A stretch of 41,030 bases of DNA from Pleurostoma richardsiae (lineage: Eukaryota; Ascomycota; Sordariomycetes; Calosphaeriales; Pleurostomataceae): assembly GCA_030052745.1 (NCBI GenBank), contig JANBVO010000087.1:1-41030 (forward strand), in the 5' to 3' direction. The notes beneath the pieces are model-generated. The model ran no database searches and was not told where the DNA came from. It saw nothing but the letters and a program-made list of their open reading frames with translations. The translations under genes were made by a program, and so were the position numbers. Numbering within the stretch: position 1 is the stretch's first letter; every line of letters starts with the position of its first letter. This document shows, piece after piece, positions 1 through 9,729 of the stretch.

Positions 1-571
1 TCCAGATCAAATCGTGACTGCCTATCAAATAATAGCGCTGTGGTCGCCGTGGGCCGCTATGCGCTCCGGGTGCAAGCTCCGGGTGCAAGCGCCGTGGCCA
101 GAAGCGGATGTGGTGTCTTCCCGCGGCTTCGAACGTCATGGGAAGAAGATACGCGCGGCGCTCGGAGGTATCTGCTCTCCTGCATTATTTAGTCTTCTTC
201 ATGCGGAGGGCGAGTCGTCGCTACTTCGAAACAGTGCTAGTAGACGACTTGTCATCGGGTTTACGCAAACCAAACGCATTACGCTTAATTAGCGCCCCGC
301 CTTGAAGAACGAGATGGGATCCGAGGTGTGCAATTCATAGCGGCTAAAGGAGGGGTGTGCCGTCTTGGACAAGACCAACCTATTGCGTGGTGGGGATAGG
401 GATAAGCAGTTCGGGCTTGGTATGGGATCAGCAACGTGGCAGTGCGAAAGTCCATAGGCTACTCTACTGTACTCCTATTCCAGCCCCCCAAACGTTAGCT
501 CGAGTACACGGTGGGACCTCACAGCCGGGGTTGATCGGAAAGGCCCACCAGTTGCTGTTGTTTACGTCTAA

Positions 572-871
572 CAGCCAGAGCATGATGCACAGGACCATCG
601 ACGCGCTGCTACAGGGTCCTCTCCGGCTGATGGGATCCTGATCTCGAGCGAAAGCGAGTCCGACGATAGCGAGTCCGGTGATAGCGAGCCCGACGACAGC
701 AAGCCCGACGATAGCGATCATGATGACTTCGGCGACGGTCAATCTGATACTTCTTTCCCCCTGATTGACGACATTCTTCCTACCGCGTCCGCTGGCGATA
801 TTCATGTGAAGCGACAGTTGGTTCAGGCAGCCAGAAATCTAGGCTGCCGACGCTTGCTGCAAAAAGTTTGA
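572..871 (+). other. Acidic, Ser/Asp-rich open frame lacking a start codon
   Basis: An open frame without an ATG runs from just after an in-frame stop at 569-571 to a TGA at 869-871. It encodes a short imperfect repeat of Ser-(Glu/Lys)-(Ser/Pro)-Asp-Asp type units (bases about 650-720) followed by a less acidic tail. A TCTAACAG sequence just before 575 could be a 3' splice site, so this may be a downstream exon whose first exon lies in 300-570. It overlaps the start of the next frame in another reading phase, so the two may be one gene with a frameshift. The function is not recognised. Confidence 0.3.
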
Positions 872-1866
872 GGCCGACTCCTAAGCACGTCCGGGACGGC
901 TCCGAAGGATCATCTCTCGGCGAGATGACGGAACCAAGCCAAGCGACTGTGTCGACTGAACCCCTTACAAGACCCGGCGCGGGGGCTGCCTCTCCTTCAC
1001 CACCTTCGCCGAAGCTCTCGTCGCCCGTGCCTCTACAGACCGACTCATCTCTAATGAATGGCGCGGAGAATCCACCGGGAACAAGCTTTGCTTCTCAAAG
1101 AAATGACGCTGCATACGACATTAGGGCTCCGGATGGACCAGGTTCTTCCCCCGACGAAGACGTAATCGGCCTCCATGGATCCGAGCCACGACGTAGCCCC
1201 CAATTCAGCCGGGGTCATACAAGCGGCCCGGAGCATGCTCCGGCACCGCCTGCCACAACGCTGCCGCAGCGATTGTCTGGGTCGAGGGCCGTGCAGCAGG
1301 AGGAGCCTTCCGTCGAAGAGGCTGCTTCGTGTGAAACAAGGCAGACACCCCCTCCTGAAGGCACTACATGCGGCAAGGACGCTGCGGATGTATCCCTCGC
1401 GACATCACCGCGAGTGGAGGCTTTACATTTGGGCAGCTCAAACCTGCCTACCGTGCCTTCTCCGCGACTGGAGAATGACACCCATCGAGAGAGCATGCTA
1501 CACAGTGTCTCTGTGAGCAACGGCGATCGCGACGACGAAGCCATGCCGCCTCGCATCCAACCGAAGACAAGCCGTGCGAGGGCTGTGGTTCGCCGTCACC
1601 ACCGTCGTTCTGTTGAGAATGTCAATGATAACCCTGACAAGACGCAAGAAGCGCGATCTGACAGCCACAAAGGCATTCGCCTGCCGCCTCGCAAATGCCG
1701 CAGGGTGAGCTCTCGACCCAATATCGGTCCTCGCCAAGATGCCAGTGACGAAGAGGTTTCGACTTCATCCCAGGATGGCGACAGCGAGTGGGGTACTCGA
1801 CCACCACAACGCAAGCGCCGTAGATCAAGTCTCCCGAAGCGTGCTCGCACAAAAGCTACTAGATAG
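868..1866 (+). CDS. Disordered basic/Ser-Pro-rich protein upstream of chromodomain frame
   Basis: This 332-codon frame opens with TTG; the first in-frame ATG is at 925. The product is low-complexity, rich in Ser, Pro, Arg and Asp, with two short basic clusters (PPRKCRR and PPQRKRRR) near residues 270 and 315 that look like nuclear localisation signals. No folded domain is recognised. It stops only 3 bases before the chromodomain frame. The rearranged copy at 10.8-12.0 kb contains both parts without clear separation, so the two frames probably belong to one gene broken by a stop, or joined by splicing I cannot place. A DNA- or chromatin-associated nuclear protein is an inference from the basic clusters and the neighbouring chromodomain only. 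Confidence 0.45.
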   Translation: MRPTPKHVRDGSEGSSLGEMTEPSQATVSTEPLTRPGAGAASPSPPSPKLSSPVPLQTDSSLMNGAENPPGTSFASQRNDAAYDIRAPDGPGSSPDEDVIGLHGSEPRRSPQFSRGHTSGPEHAPAPPATTLPQRLSGSRAVQQEEPSVEEAASCETRQTPPPEGTTCGKDAADVSLATSPRVEALHLGSSNLPTVPSPRLENDTHRESMLHSVSVSNGDRDDEAMPPRIQPKTSRARAVVRRHHRRSVENVNDNPDKTQEARSDSHKGIRLPPRKCRRVSSRPNIGPRQDASDEEVSTSSQDGDSEWGTRPPQRKRRRSSLPKRARTKATR

Positions 1867-1869
1867 GAG

Positions 1870-2415
1870 ATGAGTTCGGATTCCGGAAGCACCGGATCAC
1901 AAGTCCGGCTTGCCAGCACCTCGTCTGCACGAGTTCCCGGCGAACAACAAGGGTCTGTCAAAGCTCTCTCCGCAAAGTTCACGGAATGGCTACTCGAGGC
2001 TGCAGTCGTCAGGAGTGCAGTAGTGGATGGTGTAACAACGTTTCAGCTACAGTTCAAGGCAGACCGCTACTGTTCAAAGCACAGGCACCACGGGCTCAGC
2101 AGCTCAAAATTTGATGGCGGGTCAAGCTCGCAGGCCAAGTGGCGTAACTCGGAGCCAGAGCCCATCACGAGTGTCGCCTCGACGCACGGCATGGATCCTC
2201 TGGTCTCCCAGTCGGATGACGACGTGCAATCGACGTCGACTGAAGAAGCCGAATACAAGGTTGAGAAGATTCTCAAGATCAGGAAACGAGGGAGAGGTCA
2301 TCAAGCACGTGTTAAATGGGTAGGCTTCAAGAGAAAGACCTGGGAGCCTCTCAAGAACTTCTTGGGGACAGCCGCGCTGGATGACTACGAGGCGCGACAC
2401 GGAAAATTGCCCTAG
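1870..2415 (+). CDS. Chromodomain protein (C-terminal chromo fold)
   Basis: The frame encodes 181 residues. Residues 128-178 form a chromodomain: EYKVEKILKIRKRG gives the first strand and loop, VKWVGF the central strand, TWEP the tryptophan turn, and LDDYEARHGK the C-terminal helix. The three expected aromatic-cage positions (Y129, W at VKW, W at TWEP) are all present, so methyl-lysine binding is plausible. Residues 30-95 contain a conserved-looking segment (FTEWLLEAAVV, FQLQFKADRYC) also kept in the decayed copy at 11.4-11.9 kb. An acidic stretch precedes the chromodomain. Chromodomains also occur at the C-terminus of some retrotransposon integrases, but no integrase or reverse transcriptase is nearby. 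The chromodomain assignment is firm; the cellular role is unknown. Confidence 0.7.
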   Translation: MSSDSGSTGSQVRLASTSSARVPGEQQGSVKALSAKFTEWLLEAAVVRSAVVDGVTTFQLQFKADRYCSKHRHHGLSSSKFDGGSSSQAKWRNSEPEPITSVASTHGMDPLVSQSDDDVQSTSTEEAEYKVEKILKIRKRGRGHQARVKWVGFKRKTWEPLKNFLGTAALDDYEARHGKLP

Positions 2416-2794
2416 GTCTTGGTCCGTAAAGGGGGCTTGAGCGGAGATCATGGCGTGCACCGAGCCATTGTAGGGCCACCAGCAACCCACTGCTGTAGCT
2501 CCGACTCAGAGGAACAGGTCAATTCCCTGTTCTGGGAGATTCTCCATAGCAATTCATGCACAAATTAGACGGCAAGCTCTTAAAGAATTATGTGGTGTTC
2601 AACGATTCCCCTGTATCTAGTAGACTCTCGTCCCGACGCACTAAATGCAGATAAGAATGCATGTCAAGCTGCACGCGACTTACCGCGCGGAAGGCGCACC
2701 CACAAGCGCTGGGTCTAAAAGAGAATGACTGTTGGTAGTAGACGACTGAACGCTTATGGAGTCTTCCTAGGCACAGCAGAGTAGCCTGTAACAG

Positions 2795-2836
2795 CACACA
2801 CACTCTCTCTCACTCTCGCTCGCTCGCTCGCTCGCC
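2795..2836 (+). promoter_or_regulatory. CT/GCTC-rich tract upstream of collagen-like gene
   Basis: An AC/CT run passes into about five GCTC units roughly 100 bases before the collagen-like gene's ATG. Pyrimidine-rich tracts at this distance are common in filamentous fungal promoters, near the transcription start. It could equally be a plain microsatellite. Confidence 0.35.
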
Positions 2837-2936
2837 ATCTGCCGATTCCCTCTCTTCGGAGACGACATTGATTCAGTTAAGTGACGGGACAACAACTGAG
2901 TCGTCAGACTGGACAACCCGCCCGATATCGCCGAAC

Positions 2937-3302
2937 ATGTCATCGAGCAACAGCAATCAAAGTTCACAAACCGCAGTGATCGTGTTGGGTTGCTTTCTTG
3001 CTCTGCTGTGGGCTTTGGTTATACTTCGCTGGCTCTGTGGATGTTGTCGTGGTCCTCCTGGCGAGCGAGGACCCCGTGGATACCCAGGACACCCAGGTCC
3101 TGAAGGGCCTCCTGGATTACCAGGTCGCCAAGATCCCCCTGGCCTTCCCGGCCGCCATTGCCTCCACGGGCCTCAAGGAGAGATGGGTCCACGAGGCACA
3201 GAAGGCCCAGAAGGCCCAGAAGGTCCAGTTGGTCCAGCTGGTCCACGAGGCCCACGAGGCCCCCCTGGACCTCCTGGCGGCCATCGAATTGTTGCGTTCT
3301 AA
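2937..3302 (+). CDS. Small membrane-anchored collagen-like protein
   Basis: This encodes 121 residues from the ATG at 2937; the frame is open further upstream (to 2868) but without an ATG. Order: about 14 polar residues rich in Ser/Asn, one strong membrane segment ([20 protein letters not shown]), a Cys-rich juxtamembrane motif (CGCC), then about 75 residues of collagen-type Gly-X-Y triplets with one imperfect stretch in the middle (LHGPQGEMG). Many triplets carry charged pairs such as GERGPRG and GPEGPEG. Fungal collagen-like proteins are known from hypocrealean surface adhesins, usually much longer and with a signal peptide. This one has a membrane anchor instead, with the triplets on the C-terminal side. 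The gene converges on the 3' end of the NLR gene, 130 bases away. Function unknown; surface exposure or trimerisation is an inference. Confidence 0.7.
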   Translation: MSSSNSNQSSQTAVIVLGCFLALLWALVILRWLCGCCRGPPGERGPRGYPGHPGPEGPPGLPGRQDPPGLPGRHCLHGPQGEMGPRGTEGPEGPEGPVGPAGPRGPRGPPGPPGGHRIVAF

Positions 3303-3432
3303 TTGGAATTGCCGATTCAATTCTAGTTGGTCGTGGGTAGCCGACACCGGCTTTGATAAGGCATGGGGAGGCGTTTGGGTCGAAGGGTACCGGTAGTTAA
3401 GGTTCAGCGTTCAAGCGTACTGTCCTTGCTCG

Positions 3433-6400
3433 TCAAAGCACGTGCTGACAACCGCGACGCTCCAGAATCTGAACTATAACATCGTGCCCGTGCTTCTTCG
3501 CTACAGACATTGGCGTCTCCCCATCTGCATCTGCAATCGTCGCATCCGCCCCGGCTTCCTTTAGCAACGCCACAATATCTTTGTCACCATACGCGGACGG
3601 CCAGAATAAAGGTGGCCGGCCGGCCTCGCATCGCGAGTTCATATCGACATCGGGGCGCGGCACGAGCACCTCGACGACGTCTCTGTGTCCCCAGTATGCA
3701 GCAACCCATAAGGGGGTCTGAGATTGGAGATTCTTCGTATCTGGGGGGACTCCGTCGCCTAGAAGCTTCCGCACAGTCTTAACGTCACCGTCTCTTGCCG
3801 CACGGTATAATGTGGCAATGGAGATCCAGCCGTCCTGGAGAGGGAAGAAACTATGACGGCAGAGGAGGTCCAGGACTTCAAGCTGGCCACTAGCAGCAGC
3901 TCCAACAAAGATTGACGTGTCCAACAAAGGCGTAATGTCGTTGCCACGCTTCTCCAGCAACAGCTCCATCACCTGTCTGCCACTGCTGTAATTCGCTGCT
4001 GCTGCCTTGACAACCTCGGCTGTGATCTCGACGTCGTTGCCACGCTTCTCCAGCAACAGCTCCATCACCTCTCTGCCACTGCTGTAATTCGCTGCTGCTG
4101 CCTTGACAACCTCGGTCGTGATCTCGACGTCGTTGCCACGCTTCTCCAGCAGCAGCTCCATCACCTCTCTGCCATTCCATTCATTCGCTGCTGCTGCCTC
4201 GACAACCTCGGCCGTGATCTCGACGTCGCTGCCACGCTTCTCCAGCAGCAGCTCCATCACATTACTTGGCCAAGTCCTTGATATCACTATGACCACCTCG
4301 GCCGTGATTTCGACATCGTTGCCACGCTTCTCCAGCAACAGCTCCATCACCTGTCTGCCACTCCCGCTATTCGCTGCTGCTGCCTTGACAACCTCGGCCG
4401 TGATCTCGACGTCGCTGCCACGCTTCTCCAGCAATAGCTCCATCACCTCTCTGCCACTCCAGTAATTCGCTGCTGCTGCCTTGACCACTGCAGTCGTCAC
4501 CCTGATACTTAGCATTGCCGGGTGTCCTAATAGTTCGGCAATTACGCGAGGCCATGACGAAGCCGCCCTTATCAAACAGTCTCCATCAAACGCCTCGGAT
4601 AGAGCATCCAACATCTGATTCAGTAAAAGTCTGGCAAGCCAGACTATATCAAAATCGATCGCGAGGTAGCACAGTGATCGCTCTTCGCGCTGATATCTAT
4701 CCCGGGTCCACTTTTCCCGATTTTGACCTTGGAGTATGCTTTGTAACTTCTCCACGTCATCCAGGACCTCCTCGGGAGTGTTGATGTGTTGATGCCAGTG
4801 GGCTGCTGTATAGTCGAGAAAGGTGCGGCTTTGTTCAAGCCCAAATGTACGTGTATGAGGGGGCTCTATATCGGGGAAACATAAGAAGGTCATGCACGTT
4901 TTCCCAAGGGCGAGCTCCGGCCGAGGGGGTATCCACCCAAAACTATGTTGCGGCCAGATATCGCGAGTCGTCAAGAAATCTCGTAATGATTGGTGAATGA
5001 GGTAGACTGTGTTGTCGATGACGTCGACTAGTGTCCCTAGGGTTTCGCGAAGATCATTACCGTCGACACTAACCTTCTGGCTGCAGCAATCTGCATAACT
5101 TGCAATTCCAGGATTCACGGTGATGGCGGTGGCAGTCTCGAGCGCTTCAACCGTCAGTGGCTTCCTTGCATAGGCTACCCAGAGAAGAATAGCAACATCG
5201 TACGAGTCTTTGAATGTAGCCCGGACAAGGTCTCCATACAGATCGTCAAGCTCAATCGGTGTCTTCTTAATTGCCTCATCAATTTTCGCCTTTGATAGAT
5301 ATCTCAGACTAGAGAGCTCCCGGAGTATGATGCTTATCCAGAGGAAGGTACCACCTGAGCGTCGGATGACAGCTTTGCGAACGTCATCCTCCCATTTCCT
5401 CAGCTTTGGGGACGTTGCTAGCCTTTCATCGACGAAGCGTCTCAGGTCCTCATCCGGCGGGCGGAAGATTCGCTTTGGCGAGAGTGAGACGGCGTCTACC
5501 GGGCCAGTCGACCGACTCGTGCAGAACAGCTTGAGATCGTGCTGTTTATAGGCCATCAAGGTCTCCAGATGCTTCAGGAGATCGCGCATCCCTGTCTCGT
5601 ACACGTCCAGCCCATCGATCACACAATAGATGCTATACGGGCAGCTCTTGATCAGATCATCGAGCGTACGCCAGAGATCATCAAGATGGGCAGAATGAAA
5701 AGCTTTCCTATCGTTTCTGTCCTGAAATCTGTTGGGAAGCATTCGAAACAGCCGGGCGTCTTCACACAGCTGTACGATGAGGGCGCGGAGGATCATCGAG
5801 GCGTTCCGCGAGCCTTCGTCGTTCTTGATGTTGCAGAAGTAGTAGATCACCTTGCCGATGCCCCGCTCTCCAGAAAGGCCGAGGAGATGGTCCACTACGA
5901 AGTTTGACAGCACGGACTTGCCCTGTCCGGGAGGTCCCATCACGAGAAGTGAGCTAGGTGTGTCCGCGTCACGCCAGGTGCTGAAATCCGCACTACTCAG
6001 ACTATCACTTCCTGAAGATGGGAATGATCTCGATGGGTGGTCTGGGAACAGCCATTGGGGGCTGCTAAGGTGAGGCTGGTCCGAGACTAGCCACTGAAGA
6101 GTACCATCGGCCGGTTTTGCTAGCTTCTCTGTGTTTTCCCGGAAGGCTCTGTAGTCGGGTACGTTGAGGTCGTCCCAATGACGTTTTTCATCAGGTGACA
6201 GCGCTTGGGAAGATGTTAATTGCTGAGAAGCTACCTAGTGAACTAGCACGTACCAATGTGGGATGAAAATCGACCCTGAACGACGCCTGGTGCGTCCTCG
6301 ACTAGTCTCGCAAGCCTGTTCCCCACTCTCCTGTAAGTATCGTCCTCAGCGCTCGGATACTTTACCATGTCTGAATGGTTGGCCAGCAGTGGTTGCCTGT

Positions 6401-7660
6401 CATGCTCGTTGTCCTCCAACCCGATCCGACAAGCCGACTCCTGCGTCACCATGAAGCACGCATCACCCTCTCTCACCAGCTTGCCATTTCTCATCTGCTG
6501 GCACGTCAGCCTTGCCTGCCAAGGAGGGGATGCGAACTGACATCTGCAGTCGGCGTCTTCTTCTGCTCGTAGTAAGACACGATGCGGAAGGGCGGCGTCT
6601 GCTTCCGGCAGCAACGGTTGAACTTGTCCTTCAATTCCCTGAGATATGGTGTCGGTTCTGACTCGGTGTCGAGCTCTAGGTCGTGAATGAGCTGTCCGTT
6701 CAGCTGCCCGGCCGTGATCTCCTTCAGCTTGCCCTGTCGCAGCCCGAGGTTGGGGACGCCGAAGAACACCAGGGCGTAGGATGAATTGAAGAAGTCGCGG
6801 CTTTGGGGGTCGTCAGTGTCCTCGAGAGACATCGAGAGAGCCTGTGACACGTCAGCGGACGGCAGATCTGAATGCGCGGGGCCGCAGACCTCCTTGACGA
6901 GGAGCCCCCCGAGGCTGTGGCCGATGAAGACGATAGGTCTGCGACTGGTCTGGGATGTGTCAGCGCTGAGCCTTGTGCAGGGCGGTGCATGTCACCTGTG
7001 TCGCCTCTCGAAAAGCCTTGTATGAGTCCAGAAAGGCCCTGCCCAGGTCCTTGATCGAGTATTTGGCGTCCTTGTCCGTGATTGTCGTGTCGTAGCCGTA
7101 GACGAGCATGCGGGCTGTTGGAATGTCTTTTGGTAGGAAGTCGCGAAGCCACACGCTGTTGTTGTCCTTGGCCTTGAACGCGCCTATGGCGTGGCTGCCC
7201 AAGCCGTGAACTGCGATGATGCTGGTCTGGATTAGCGTCGCAGCTGTCAGGGGCGGCATGTGGCTCACTCTACAGCAGCGTCTCCTCCACCGAACAGAGG
7301 AGTGATACCGAGGAAGTCCGAGTCGACGGGATATCCCATGGCCTCTATCTTTGGTCTGTCAGATGATAGGAGAGTTGCCATGCAATATGTAGGCGACGAT
7401 CGCGCGAGAGTCAGCCGCAGGTCGGCAGCCCCGAGATGGTGTGTGGCTATCTGGTCCCGGAGCTCGCCTTCCGTTGTCGACATCGGAATCTCTCTGACTC
7501 GATAGCATCTTGGCTTGGCGGGCCGCGGGCGCGTCGGGGGCTTCGAGGTGAGCCGCCATAGCAGAACAATGAACATCGCGCCGGCGAGAAGCGCTGCGCC
7601 GACGGCGTACACGCCGTCAAGCGAATCGACGGGCATGGCAAGTTCGATGTGCTGCGGCAT
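3433..7660 (-). CDS. NLR: alpha/beta-hydrolase - NACHT - 32-aa repeats - ankyrin
   Basis: A six-exon model joins in frame to 1329 residues. Exons (genomic): 7660-7274, 7226-6996, 6949-6890, 6841-6542, 6494-6254, 6203-3433. The introns are 46-50 nt, mostly with CTGAC branch points. Residues 17-38 form a membrane segment. Next come CYRVREIP and FLGITPLF, which mark the N-terminal module of this fungal NLR class, then a serine-hydrolase-like domain with IIAVHGLGSH and the nucleophile elbow GHSLGG (Ser218). The NACHT domain has Walker A GPPGQGKS (496-503) and Walker B-like IYCVIDGLD (near 600). Six 32-residue repeats occupy about 970-1160, and ordinary ankyrin repeats follow to the end. Such STAND proteins act as intracellular non-self sensors that trigger incompatibility or cell death. 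No premature stop is seen, so the gene appears intact. The start at 7660 was chosen because the frame further upstream has only a GTG. Confidence 0.85.
3943..4512 (-). repeat. Near-identical 96-bp tandem repeats in the NLR sensor region
   Basis: The anchor gccacgcttctccagca recurs at 3943, 4039, 4135, 4231, 4321 and 4417. Spacing is 96 bases, with one 90-base interval. Each unit encodes about 32 residues built on EVVKAAAAN...GREVMELLLEKRG. Differences cluster at the loop between the two helices (YWSGRE, SGSGRQ, TWPSN, EWNGRE, YSSGRE, YSSGRQ), while the rest is almost invariant. The third unit from the protein N-terminus is degenerate (EVVIVISRTW). High internal identity with a few variable codons is typical of fungal NLR recognition repeats undergoing repeat shuffling. 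Confidence 0.9.
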
Positions 7661-8564
7661 CTCTCTGGCGCGAGGAGGATCAGGCTGTGTTGTCTGCGAT
7701 GTGATGGCAAGGTGCGGAGCAGTTTGATTGTCAAAAGCAACAAGCGACGAGGTCAAAGAGTGACGATGGGAGCTGGCCCCGCTGGCAAGGCTGGCTACGT
7801 TCTGAGCGGCGGTCAGGCAGAGGCACCTCCCGGCAGCTCCTATAGTGGCGGGAGCCACAGCCACATGCACTAGCGCCACAGGAATACCTGCGGCTCAGGC
7901 CCCGTCTGCACTCGGACGCTCTTATGCGTGGTTCTGCGGACTCTACTTCGACGTGTGGACGACCTAGGCCTGCTGCAATTCCTTGGCCATGGGGTGCTGC
8001 CAGAGCGAGGCGCGTTCAAGGACTCTGTAAGCGGTCGGCGGATGAGTTGACACGTCCTGAGTGAAGGTTACTGACACGGGTCCGTAGGCCCCGCTCAACG
8101 TTTCAGGTCAGCCCCTCACATGGCAGCCGCGGTATGCTTTCAGATGACCACTGAAGACAGGTGGCGCGCGTCTTTCACACGCGTAACTGAACGGCGGTCT
8201 GGGAATAGCTTAGCTGTGGAGCCATACCGATCTTTTGATGGGTCACTCATGATCCACTGCCACATGCGCTGGCTAGCACCGTCTAGACGGACTGGCTACG
8301 CTACTTTCTGTGCCGTCCTGTGCATCTGCACCTTCCCCGCACGGCGTTCCCACCTCTCTAGTGGTCGGCGATCGCAATGAGCAGGTGCTGACGTCCGACT
8401 GCTGCACATCCACATGGTCTTCGTCTACTATGTGATATTCAGCTTTGGCAGACGGCTTGACCGATCGCCTATACCACTGGAAACCTGACTCTGGGAGGGG
8501 AGTTTATTATAGATTAGATGACATCAATTTCATAGACAAATAGAAGCGAGCCACTGTATGTCGA
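7661..8564. other. Intergenic region upstream of the NLR
   Basis: I see no supportable gene here. The stretch holds the NLR promoter (7661 onward) and the 3' side of the DUF6601-like gene. The only open frames are short and without recognisable coding character. Confidence 0.4.
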
Positions 8565-9506
8565 CTACCCTGCCAACCCAATCTTCCTCTCCTCCGAGAG
8601 TCTCTGGCGGTCCCGGATCGCGAACCTCCACTCCGCCGCCACCTTGTACACCAGGAGAAGGGCCAAGGAGGAGAAGATGGCACAAAAGATCAGAATGACC
8701 GCGACGCTGAACCAGAGCGCCGCCGATGACAGCACCCCGTCGTGCTCGACCGCGACGGTGACCTGCAGTCCGCTCAAGACGAGGGACGTGATGCCGATCA
8801 CGAACAGGATGGGTCCGTAGAAGCGCGCAAAGAAGGTCCCGTACTGGTACTCGACCCTCTGGAAGTGCGACCTCCCGAGCAGGAACGGCGCGTAGAAGTT
8901 GAGGCGCGTCAGCCGGATCTCGCCGTACGCGTACCGCGCAGAGACGTCGCGGTCGGTAATACCAGCCAGGTCGGAGACGAAGTCGGAGAACTGCTCCCAT
9001 GTCACGTCGCCCGGGATGAGGCACAGGCTGGGATCCTGGGCGATGCGGAAGTCAGACTCGTGCCGGACGAGGTAGCGGTACGTCCTGAGGAGGCCCAGGG
9101 CGGCCCCGCGGAGTCGTGCCGTGCGCTCGCTGCCGTCGCAGAGGTGATCCTGCCAGAACCCGTGCGAGCCCAGGTAGCGCGGGAGCGGCTTGACGAAGAT
9201 GCGGTCGTGGATCCACACCAGGTGCAGCTTCGGGTCCTCCGACACGACCACCGCGCGCCGCTTGACCAGCTGGCGGTGGAGCGGGGAGATGTTCGCGCTG
9301 TCCTGCTTCGACATCCACCAGAGCCTGTGCGCGACCCGTTCCATGTCCTCGGCCCAGAGCTCTCCTTCGAGACAGTCCCGCACCTTCTGTCGATCGTCTA
9401 GCGGGACGCTAGGATGCCCCGGTAGGCGCCGCGTCGACGGGTCGTGCAGCTGGTGAGACGACGCGAAGGGCGGGGTCAGGCGCGGGAGAGGGCTTGTAAG
9501 TGCCAT
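8565..9506 (-). CDS. DUF6601-like fungal two-TM protein
   Basis: A single-exon gene of 313 residues starts at the ATG at 9506. The N-terminal two-thirds is soluble and contains motifs typical of this fungus-restricted family: RLWWMS, SPLHRQLVKRR, KLHLVWIHDRIFVKPLPRYL and FWQDHL. A conserved YGEIRLTRLNFY motif follows, then two strong membrane helices (about 235-260 and 270-298) and a short basic C-terminal tail. The family occurs widely in Pezizomycotina and has no characterised role. Codon use is strongly GC-biased, so several antisense frames are open but are shadows. It lies between the intact NLR and its broken inverted paralogue. Family assignment rests on memory of the motif set; function unknown. 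Confidence 0.75.
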   Translation of the reverse strand: MALTSPLPRLTPPFASSHQLHDPSTRRLPGHPSVPLDDRQKVRDCLEGELWAEDMERVAHRLWWMSKQDSANISPLHRQLVKRRAVVVSEDPKLHLVWIHDRIFVKPLPRYLGSHGFWQDHLCDGSERTARLRGAALGLLRTYRYLVRHESDFRIAQDPSLCLIPGDVTWEQFSDFVSDLAGITDRDVSARYAYGEIRLTRLNFYAPFLLGRSHFQRVEYQYGTFFARFYGPILFVIGITSLVLSGLQVTVAVEHDGVLSSAALWFSVAVILIFCAIFSSLALLLVYKVAAEWRFAIRDRQRLSEERKIGLAG

Positions 9507-9729
9507 GTCTGAGGATGCTTGGTGTGATGGACCGTGAGTAGCATTTTATTTCTCACGTGCTATATTGCACACTGCCATGCTGCCACGGCAGCTGAAAAAC
9601 TAGGCAGCGTGGGGGTCAACCCAGATCTTATCCTCGTCCCTTATACATCTAGCAACGCCGTGAATCATCACTTCCTGCTTATCGCACTTGTCCGATTCGA
9701 CACGAGAGCTACAGGCACAGGCCCGATGT

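Noticed and set aside
1-560. Short frames at the left edge (14-292, 108-305, 357-641)
   Set aside because: No domain, no consistent splice model, no coding-like composition; a first exon of the chromodomain locus may lie here but cannot be placed.
8742-9401. A 219-codon plus-strand frame
   Set aside because: Antisense shadow of the DUF6601-like gene; composition is that expected from its codon bias.
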